Made by a program: the position numbers and the translations under genes. The notes beneath the pieces are model-generated. The model was not told the origin of the DNA, ran no database searches, and saw only the letters and a list, made by a program, of their open reading frames with translations. DNA of 64,000 bases from an uncultured Prevotellaceae bacterium (GTDB lineage Bacteria; Bacteroidota; Bacteroidia; Bacteroidales; Bacteroidaceae), in contig CAMVOK010000011.1 of assembly GCA_947169115.1 (NCBI GenBank), forward strand, positions 28,555 through 92,554, given 5' to 3'. How positions within the stretch are numbered: the stretch's first letter is position 1; every line of letters begins with the position of its first letter. Of the stretch, positions 9,199-14,851 are shown one piece after another.

Positions 9199-9687
9199 AT
9201 GTTTGTTCGCAATCCTTGGGTATGGCTTAGACGCTTCTGTCACCGCTGTGGCTACGGCATTCATTCGCCGTTTGCCTATGCGTTTGTGAGTCAGGTGCTT
9301 TACTGCCCTGGGCGCTACTATGCCGATGCGCGGTTGTATCCGCTGGGAGAGCGATTGAGGCATCCGCGCCGTACGACCATCCGACGGCTCATGTTCCGGC
9401 TGGCCAACTACTGGCAGCCCGAGGAGATATGTGCCCCAGCCTCCCTGCACGATTATCTGCACGCAGGCTGCCACCAAGCCCACCTGACGGAGAACGACGG
9501 CAATGTTGTACGTATGCTGGGCGAGAAGGGCCGGATGGATGTGTATCTGGGCATCGACCACGATAAGCCGACTTGGCGTCGTGTGAAGGAAAACCCCGAC
9601 ATGGTGGTTACCTTTGACCTCTACGACGTCGGGATTGCCTTCTCGAATGTTGACTTAAAGAGACAGAACTATATTATAAATTGGTAA
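9199..9687 (+). CDS. Short protein derived from a Bacteroidota class I methyltransferase family
   Basis: A 162-aa protein. I place the start at ATG 9199 (MFVRNPWVWLRRF), preceded by AGAGAGGAAAA. The longer frame from 9142 would translate the CTATAG repeat array and is rejected. The N-terminal GIHSPFAYAFV and C-terminal VVTFDLYDVGIAF ... LKRQNYIINW match the two ends of Bacteroidota SAM-dependent methyltransferase-like proteins that I recall as about 230-250 aa. The middle, where the glycine-rich SAM-binding Rossmann region would be, is missing. It may therefore be a non-catalytic compact relative or a decayed copy with an intact frame. It sits 57 nt upstream of the cobalamin adenosyltransferase gene and probably shares its transcript. 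Confidence 0.6.
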   Translation: MFVRNPWVWLRRFCHRCGYGIHSPFAYAFVSQVLYCPGRYYADARLYPLGERLRHPRRTTIRRLMFRLANYWQPEEICAPASLHDYLHAGCHQAHLTENDGNVVRMLGEKGRMDVYLGIDHDKPTWRRVKENPDMVVTFDLYDVGIAFSNVDLKRQNYIINW

Positions 9688-9732
9688 TTCCTATAAATCC
9701 TATAGTGGCTATAGTATCTATAGTTCCTATAA
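9688..9732. repeat. 9-bp tandem array nnnCTATAG, copy 2
   Basis: Five 9-bp units (TTCCTATAA, ATCCTATAG, TGGCTATAG, TATCTATAG, TTCCTATAA) begin at the stop of the preceding gene and end 12 nt before ATG 9745. They fill most of the 57-nt gap between the two genes. Confidence 0.85.
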
Positions 9733-9744
9733 AAAATAAAGACG

Positions 9745-10290
9745 ATGAAGAAAAGCAATGTTTACACACGGCGCGGCGACGATGGGACAACTGGTCTCGT
9801 AGGCGGTCAGCGCATCCCGAAGTCGCATACTCGTCTGGAAGCCTACGGCACCATGGACGAGTTGAACAGTTTTGTGGGGCTGTTACTGACCTACCTGACC
9901 GAAGCCGAGGATCAGCAACAGATGTTGAGGATACAAAATGATCTTTTCTCGGTGGGGTGCGAACTGGCCACCATCGATCGTCCGGCACGTCATGCCATCA
10001 CGCCCGACGATGTGGTCTGGCTGGAGGAGGCTATCGACAAACTTGATGCCGAGTATGGGGGATGGAGGGGTTTCGTGCTGCCCGGTGGAAGTCGTGGGGC
10101 TGCGGTCTGTCATGTCTGTCGAACCGTGTGCCGACGACTCGAACGGCGCATTTATGCCATTGATGACGGAGTGCCTACGGATTCTGCTTTGTTGCAATAT
10201 ATCAATCGGTTAAGTGATTATTTCTTCCTGCTTTCCAAGAAAATAAATAAAATATCGGGAGTGGAAGAAAATATTTGGCAAAATCGTTGA
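9745..10290 (+). CDS. Cob(I)alamin adenosyltransferase, PduO type
   Basis: A 181-aa protein of the PduO/MMAB ATP:cob(I)alamin adenosyltransferase family, which transfers the adenosyl group of ATP to cobalamin to make coenzyme B12. Family motifs are present: the N-terminal nucleotide loop VYTRRGDDGTTGL, the conserved G-T-M-D-E-L-N-S segment, LPGG, and the C-terminal VCRTVCRRLERRI. The length is normal for the family and the protein is predicted cytoplasmic. It may feed a B12-dependent mutase or other enzyme encoded elsewhere, since no cobalamin gene is nearby. It is probably co-transcribed with the ORF at 9199, with a CTATAG array directly upstream. Confidence 0.93.
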   Translation: MKKSNVYTRRGDDGTTGLVGGQRIPKSHTRLEAYGTMDELNSFVGLLLTYLTEAEDQQQMLRIQNDLFSVGCELATIDRPARHAITPDDVVWLEEAIDKLDAEYGGWRGFVLPGGSRGAAVCHVCRTVCRRLERRIYAIDDGVPTDSALLQYINRLSDYFFLLSKKINKISGVEENIWQNR

Positions 10291-10317
10291 TTATATCATT
10301 CCAGTGTTATATCTTTG
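10287..10317 (+). promoter_or_regulatory. Promoter of the DUF2795 gene
   Basis: TTG (10287-10289) is followed after 20 nt by TATCTTTG (10310-10317), a good Bacteroidota promoter. It overlaps the end of the preceding gene by only a few bases and lies 89 nt before ATG 10407. Confidence 0.7.
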
Positions 10318-10332
10318 CACCCCGAAAACGCA

Positions 10333-10394
10333 AAATTCGTAATTCGCAACTCGTAATTTGTAATTCGTATTTCGTAATTCGTATTTCGTAATTA
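10333..10394. repeat. AATTCGTAA-type tandem array upstream of the DUF2795 gene
   Basis: About six imperfect 10-bp units (AATTCGTAAT, CTCGTAATTT, GTATTTCGTA) fill the leader between the promoter and ATG 10407. The same type occurs at 56125-56170 before waaA. Confidence 0.8.
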
Positions 10395-10406
10395 AAAAGA
10401 AAAGAT

Positions 10407-10628
10407 ATGTATTGGACACTGGAATTGGCTTCGAAGCTCGAGGATGCTCCGTGGCCTGCGACAAAGGAGGAGCTGATAGACTATGCCGTACGTAGCGGCG
10501 CTCCTCTGGAAGTAATCGAAAACCTTCAGGAGATTGAAGACGAAGGTGAAATCTACGAAACGATTGAGGACCTCTGGCCCGACTATCCTACTAAGGAAGA
10601 CTTCCTCTTTAACGAGGATGAGTATTAG
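10407..10628 (+). CDS. Small acidic DUF2795 family protein
   Basis: A 73-aa acidic protein (MYWTLELASKLEDAPWPATK ... LIDYAVRSGAPLEVIENLQE). The alternation of a W-P-A-T-K-E-E-L segment with A-P-L-E-V-I-E-N-L is typical of Bacteroidota DUF2795 proteins, small conserved cytoplasmic proteins of unknown role. It has its own promoter and an unusually strong hairpin terminator right after it, so it is monocistronic. Confidence 0.85.
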   Translation: MYWTLELASKLEDAPWPATKEELIDYAVRSGAPLEVIENLQEIEDEGEIYETIEDLWPDYPTKEDFLFNEDEY

Positions 10629-10650
10629 TTGAGGATAATCTGACTAAGTA

Positions 10651-10715
10651 TCCAAAATCAAGGATGGGGATGTGTCGAAAAACAGACACATCCCCATCCT
10701 TGATTTTGGATTTTT
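10651..10715 (+). terminator. Long perfect-hairpin terminator
   Basis: A perfect 26-bp inverted repeat (arms 10651-10676 and 10685-10710, loop GAAAAACA) is followed by TTTTT. It starts 22 nt after the DUF2795 stop. The stem is much longer than a usual intrinsic terminator and is symmetrical, so it could act in both directions. Confidence 0.85.
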
Positions 10716-10720
10716 GGTAC

Positions 10721-10980
10721 TTAACGTGAGTTAAAGCCCGAAGGGCTGATAAGATTACAGGCAGGGGTAAAACCCCTGCTAAGATGTATGCAGTAGGCAA
10801 ACCCCGAAGGGGTGACAGAACTGTCTGTCGCCCTTTCTTGCACAGCAAGCGTAGCCCCTTCGGGTCGTCCGATTACAGGGCTAACGTTACGGCTCTTTTT
10901 AGCAGGGGTTTTTACCCCTGCCTGTAATCTATTGCCCATTCTGGGCCTTGATGGTACGATTGCAAGAACTCACGTAATTT
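10721..10980. mobile_element. MITE-like non-coding inverted-repeat element
   Basis: The ends carry short inverted copies of AACGTGAGTT (10723-10732) and AACTCACGT (10967-10975). Nested inside is a near-perfect inverted pair: GATTACAGGCAGGGGT (from about 10753) and ACCCCTGCCTGTAATC (ending at about 10929), each followed by its own ACCCCTG complement. Local palindromes AGCCCGAAGGGCT and ACCCCGAAGGGGT lie between. No ORF of note. The layout is that of a MITE or complex REP-type element; no clear target duplication was identified. Confidence 0.55.
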
Positions 10981-11074
10981 ACTATTTACGCCTAATTATC
11001 AACCATGCAGGATTTCTCACCAGTTCTTCGCCAGTCATAATACGTGTGTGCATAAAAAAGTGGAATAATACATA

Positions 11075-11101
11075 TTGTTTATGAAAAAAATTGTATCTTT
11101 G
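11075..11101 (+). promoter_or_regulatory. Promoter of the 217-aa exported protein
   Basis: TTG (11075-11077) lies 16 nt before TATCTTTG (11094-11101). The -7 box is perfect; the spacing is a little short. The remaining sequence from 10981 to 11074 shows nothing else recognisable. Confidence 0.6.
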
Positions 11102-11164
11102 TTGGGTATTTATGAAAGGAAAAGACTGTCCGAGACGAAGTGAAAGGGGAGTTGAGAGTTGAGT

Positions 11165-11818
11165 ATGAGAAGACTATTTGTTATGGCATCAGGTCTGCTG
11201 TTTACCATAAAAGCCACTGCCCAGTTGCCGTATTTTGCAGCAACGGTGGGCGATGGCAAACTTTATGGCTATTCTTCCGTGAAATGGCGACCAGGAACCA
11301 ACAGACAGGAAACCTACACCACATTCCAATATGGAGTGGGCAAACACTTTGCTCCAGGTATCGACCTATACACAGGGCCGAGATGTGCCTATTGGGGCGC
11401 GCTCATCCGTTATGGTCATGAAATCAACAAGTGGATTAATGTAGGTGCCGAAGTTATTCCATCTTTCAACCTGAACGACAGTTTCCGTTTCTCTTATCTT
11501 TCGTCGGCCCTCTATATGAATGGGGCCATCACACGGGATGGCCGTCTGTTCTGGTGTTCCAACACTTGGTGGACGGTGAAGGATGGGGCAGAGAATACCA
11601 TCAGCAACAACGAGTATATCGGTTATACCTTTACGCTGAAAAACGGCCACGCCATTACGCCAATGGCAGGTACCATCCATTCCTGGAAGTTCGACCAGGA
11701 TGTGGATGTTACCGCAGGTTTTTATTATACGATAAAGAACTGGAATATCTACGTCTGGGGCAACGATTTCCTGAAAAGTCATCTCAGACTCATCGTAGGT
11801 ATTGATTTCGCGCTGTAG
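11165..11818 (+). CDS. Exported beta-strand-rich protein of unknown function
   Basis: A 217-aa protein. I start it at ATG 11165 (MRRLFVMASGLL) rather than the in-frame TTG at 11159. The signal peptide ends near TIKATAQ. The rest has many alternating aromatic/hydrophobic strands (YFAATVGDGKLYGYSSVKW, YIGYTFTLKNGHAITPMAG) and ends in an aromatic/hydrophobic strand (LRLIVGIDFAL). This pattern suggests a small outer-membrane beta-barrel. I do not recognise a family. A GAGTTGAGAGTTGAG repeat precedes the start codon. It converges on the operon that ends at 11831. Confidence 0.65.
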   Translation: MRRLFVMASGLLFTIKATAQLPYFAATVGDGKLYGYSSVKWRPGTNRQETYTTFQYGVGKHFAPGIDLYTGPRCAYWGALIRYGHEINKWINVGAEVIPSFNLNDSFRFSYLSSALYMNGAITRDGRLFWCSNTWWTVKDGAENTISNNEYIGYTFTLKNGHAITPMAGTIHSWKFDQDVDVTAGFYYTIKNWNIYVWGNDFLKSHLRLIVGIDFAL

Positions 11819-11830
11819 ATTAATGTGAAG

Positions 11831-12604
11831 CTATCTCACCGCTCTTACAGAAAAGCCATAGGCTCGACTGGCAGACCAGTCTGCGTCGTAGCCGCGGAAG
11901 TTGATGTTGTAGGCAGAAGATAGCATGTTGCGGTTGACGTTTCCCGTCCAATAGAATCCGTCTGTACCAGCAGATTCGCGTACGGTGCCTTTTTGGAAGC
12001 CAGCTGCTGGCAGGAATATGCTGTTCCCGTTTTTGGCCGTGATGCGGAAGCCGGATACGCCATTCCGCACTTCATGAGTCCACTGGCACTGGGTGGCCAA
12101 TTCGTTGATTTCGCTTCGTGTGGGCAAGCGCCATTCGCCGCCCCATTGCTGGCGTGCTACGTCGTATTTCGTACCACAGATATTCACGCCGATAATCTGA
12201 TACTGGTCGTTTTGGAAATAGAGATAGTTTGATTCCGAATAATCTTCCTTCTCGGTTGTCTCTCCCCAGGCGTAGAGTCCGCCATAGTCCTCGGAACGTA
12301 TGGCTCCGATGTTGCAGACTGCCCAGCGTACTGAGAGTCCGAGATCCACACTCTCGTAGAGTTCACTGGTTGGTAACGTGATGAGGCCCATCGAATCTAC
12401 ATCTGCCTTGGTGAAGCGGTAAAGAGTGCCGCTCTTCATGCATACCTCCATCTGGTCGGGGAAGACTATGGAGTCAATACCTTCGATAGCGAACGTGGCT
12501 ACTGCTCCACTTCGTTGATAAACGGCCAAAGCATTGGGCACCTCTTGTGCGGCCAAAGCCATACAAGAAATGCCCAATAGAAGTATGATGAGTTTCCTAA
12601 GCAT
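11831..12604 (-). CDS. Secreted FISUMP/DUF1566-like protein
   Basis: A 257-aa protein with signal peptide (MLRKLIILLLGISCMALAAQ). The C-terminal half carries the signature of the FISUMP / Lcl-type fold seen in many Bacteroidota surface proteins: VDLGLSVRWAVCNIG, YAWGETTEK, WGGEWRLPTRSEINEL and the terminal YGFSVRAVR. These domains resemble C-type-lectin/SUMF folds and are usually binding rather than catalytic. It is the last gene of a four-gene minus-strand operon: its ATG overlaps the stop of the PI-PLC gene (ATGA at 12604), implying translational coupling. The function is unknown. Confidence 0.75.
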   Translation of the reverse strand: MLRKLIILLLGISCMALAAQEVPNALAVYQRSGAVATFAIEGIDSIVFPDQMEVCMKSGTLYRFTKADVDSMGLITLPTSELYESVDLGLSVRWAVCNIGAIRSEDYGGLYAWGETTEKEDYSESNYLYFQNDQYQIIGVNICGTKYDVARQQWGGEWRLPTRSEINELATQCQWTHEVRNGVSGFRITAKNGNSIFLPAAGFQKGTVRESAGTDGFYWTGNVNRNMLSSAYNINFRGYDADWSASRAYGFSVRAVR

Positions 12605-14625
12605 CAGAGGTTCTTTTCGCCTTTGACATAAACTTGAGAGTCGTCGGCATACTCGTCACCCGAGATGGCAATGCCTGTGTCGGTGCCTTCTCCGCTGGTG
12701 GTGTAGCGCGTACGACCTTTGTAAACGTATTTGTAATTCTGCTGGTGAATCAGTTCAAACATCTGGTCGCCCTTCTGGCTGGAAGAGAAAAGGAAGTCCG
12801 TCATCATGATTCCAAACTTGCCATTATGACCAGTGAAGGCGGTAGAGCCTAAGACAGCCGTATTAACTTTACTGGCCAGACTCGACACGTTGGTTGTTCC
12901 GCTGGCGATATTCGTGTTGTTTACAAACGTGTATCCTTCGTTGGTCTCGTTGACTGCGATGTGATCGTTCAGCATGGTGAGGAGGTTCCCCAGTTTCGTA
13001 GTTTCGCTGGAGGTGTCATATTCGTCCTGATAGCGGAGTGTACCATTGGCTGTGTTACTGCCGTTGCCCGTCATAATGGACTTGTCGTTAAAGGAGCTGC
13101 CCCATCCCACCTTGCCGCAACCGAGGTCGGCTGTGCCATCACCGTCGGTGTAGTTGTCGCGGAAGATAATGACCATCTTGCCACGGCAGGGATTTAGGTT
13201 GCCTTTCCAACCGTATGTAGCGATGTAGTCGGTGTAGTTGTTTACGCAGTTCCAAACACGTGTGGCCCAACTGGTTTGGTGAGGGCCATCGCCCCAACTG
13301 ATAAGGCGTGTGTCTTCTTCATGGATGAGGATGAATACCGTTTCTGTCGGGTTATTGGTCAGGAATGTTTTTACTGCATCTAAGGCATTGGCCAAAGTGA
13401 CTCCCGTGCTGGTGACACCGTGAAATATAGTCAGGTCGCTTTGGTTGAATCCTGGGCGAAGGTCGAGTGCACGACATCCCATAGACAGTTGTTCGGCAAT
13501 GCTATAGTCCTGACATTTGGCTGCCCCAGTGCTACCTGACGAACCCGAACTCGTAGCTGCATCGTGTGTGCCAGGGATGCTCAGATGGTTAAACTTCACG
13601 TTGCCGGGAATCATGGCCATCCAGTTTTGGGTGCGGGCAGTACTCTTGCTGCCGAAGTTATACTTCTTGTAGTAAGGCAGACATACGGTGCCATTGGTAA
13701 CACCTGACACGGAGGATAGATATTCGCTATTGGCATCGGTATTGCCGACGGATGTTGTCGATGTCTTGGTGTAGTACTTACCATCGGTGGTACGTACGGT
13801 AATGGTGAAACCGTTAGTCTGTTTTACGGGCAATACGTAGAAACGTACGACGGGGTGGGTGGCATTGACCTTGCTCACTCTCACCATTTCGCTCTGTGTG
13901 CTATACGAATAGTCTGTGGCATCGTTGCTACTGATGGTGGCCACCTTTGTCTGGGTGTTGAACTTCATGCGTCCGGCAATGCTCACCTGCGAATTGGCAT
14001 ATAGAGACACGGACTCTACCTCGCCTCCGTCGAATGAGGAGAGATTTACGTCAATGACGGAGCAGATGTGCCCGAAGGTGAAACTGGCGTTGGCCCCACC
14101 GCCTGTGGTGGTGGCTTGTGCTGCCATGTAGGGACCCATCACACCACTGTTCTCGCGGTTCTCGGTGTAGTCCTGTTCGGTATAAATCATGGTGCTCACG
14201 GTCGAACCGTTCCAACTTTGTACGGCATCAGCGGGATAGAAGGCAAAGAAAGTGGCCTCGCTGCCCGTTCCGTCAGTGGTAAACGAGTTGCCTCCCGTCT
14301 TGGCTTCGAACACACACCGTGAGCCTGTGGTGTTCTCCTTGGGTTGGTAGGTGTAGTTCAGCACACCATCGCTTACACTGATTTTGTCACTTGTGGCCCA
14401 ACTTGCGATTTCAAAATCGGCATTGATGGTGGAACGTGTTTGTTCGCCATCCAGATTCTCGGTGCCTTGGTCGTCGAGCTTGTCGCCTACAATAGTCGTG
14501 AACCCGATGCCTGTTCCTTCAGTAGGAGTGGCAGGTACGTTCTCTTCCACGTCGGTATCGTTGGTGCACGCTCCCAGCGTCAGGCCGGCGGCTAACAGAA
14601 AATACAGATATTTTGTTGTTTTCAT
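12604..14625 (-). CDS. Lipoprotein: fimbrillin-like domain fused to PI-PLC-type phosphodiesterase
   Basis: A 673-aa protein with lipobox LGAC (Cys20), so it is an exported lipoprotein. Residues about 35-320 resemble the fimbrillin (FimA/Mfa-like) fold of Bacteroidota surface proteins (FTTIVGDK, WATSDKISV, FFAFYPADA, HICSVIDVNLS). Residues about 335-660 form a PI-PLC X-type TIM barrel with LSIPGTHDA (His354), CRALDLRPG, IFHGV (His402) and FILIHEED. The two histidines match the catalytic pair of bacterial phosphatidylinositol-specific phospholipase C. Likely action: cleavage of phosphatidylinositol, GPI-anchor or related phosphodiesters at the cell surface; the true substrate is not deducible. 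It is the third gene of an operon; its stop overlaps the start of the next gene. Confidence 0.85.
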   Translation of the reverse strand: MKTTKYLYFLLAAGLTLGACTNDTDVEENVPATPTEGTGIGFTTIVGDKLDDQGTENLDGEQTRSTINADFEIASWATSDKISVSDGVLNYTYQPKENTTGSRCVFEAKTGGNSFTTDGTGSEATFFAFYPADAVQSWNGSTVSTMIYTEQDYTENRENSGVMGPYMAAQATTTGGGANASFTFGHICSVIDVNLSSFDGGEVESVSLYANSQVSIAGRMKFNTQTKVATISSNDATDYSYSTQSEMVRVSKVNATHPVVRFYVLPVKQTNGFTITVRTTDGKYYTKTSTTSVGNTDANSEYLSSVSGVTNGTVCLPYYKKYNFGSKSTARTQNWMAMIPGNVKFNHLSIPGTHDAATSSGSSGSTGAAKCQDYSIAEQLSMGCRALDLRPGFNQSDLTIFHGVTSTGVTLANALDAVKTFLTNNPTETVFILIHEEDTRLISWGDGPHQTSWATRVWNCVNNYTDYIATYGWKGNLNPCRGKMVIIFRDNYTDGDGTADLGCGKVGWGSSFNDKSIMTGNGSNTANGTLRYQDEYDTSSETTKLGNLLTMLNDHIAVNETNEGYTFVNNTNIASGTTNVSSLASKVNTAVLGSTAFTGHNGKFGIMMTDFLFSSSQKGDQMFELIHQQNYKYVYKGRTRYTTSGEGTDTGIAISGDEYADDSQVYVKGEKNL

Positions 14626-14653
14626 AGTCAGTTCTTCTTTTTGTATATGTTTC

Positions 14654-14851
14654 TTACCATACGTTATAGTCGTTTTGCCAACTCTCTTCTTCGGTCTCCA
14701 TATAGTGTCCCTTCACCATGTTCTCTTCACCCTCTCCGACACCACTGCCAGCCGCACTTCCACCGCTGACAGCGCAGATGCTGTAGCTCTGGGCGAATTC
14801 ATAGATTTCGAGGCTTGGCTTGATATATGTTTTTTTCATATCTGTATTCAT
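14654..14851 (-). CDS. Small 65-aa protein of unknown function (KKxYxxPxxE type)
   Basis: The 65-aa ORF starts at ATG 14851, overlapping the stop of the upstream T9SS cargo gene (ATGA at 14848-14851). An internal ATG gives MKKTYIKPSLEIYEF. The composition is a basic N-terminus, a central S-I-C-A-V-S-G-G-S-A-A-G-S-G linker and an acidic C-terminus with VKGHYMETEEESW. The N-terminal K-K-x-Y-x-x-P-x-x-E pattern and the later V-K-G plus acidic run are shared with the 56-aa ORFs at 26445 and 37112, which also directly follow T9SS cargo genes. No signal peptide and no known function. Confidence 0.65.
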   Translation of the reverse strand: MNTDMKKTYIKPSLEIYEFAQSYSICAVSGGSAAGSGVGEGEENMVKGHYMETEEESWQNDYNVW

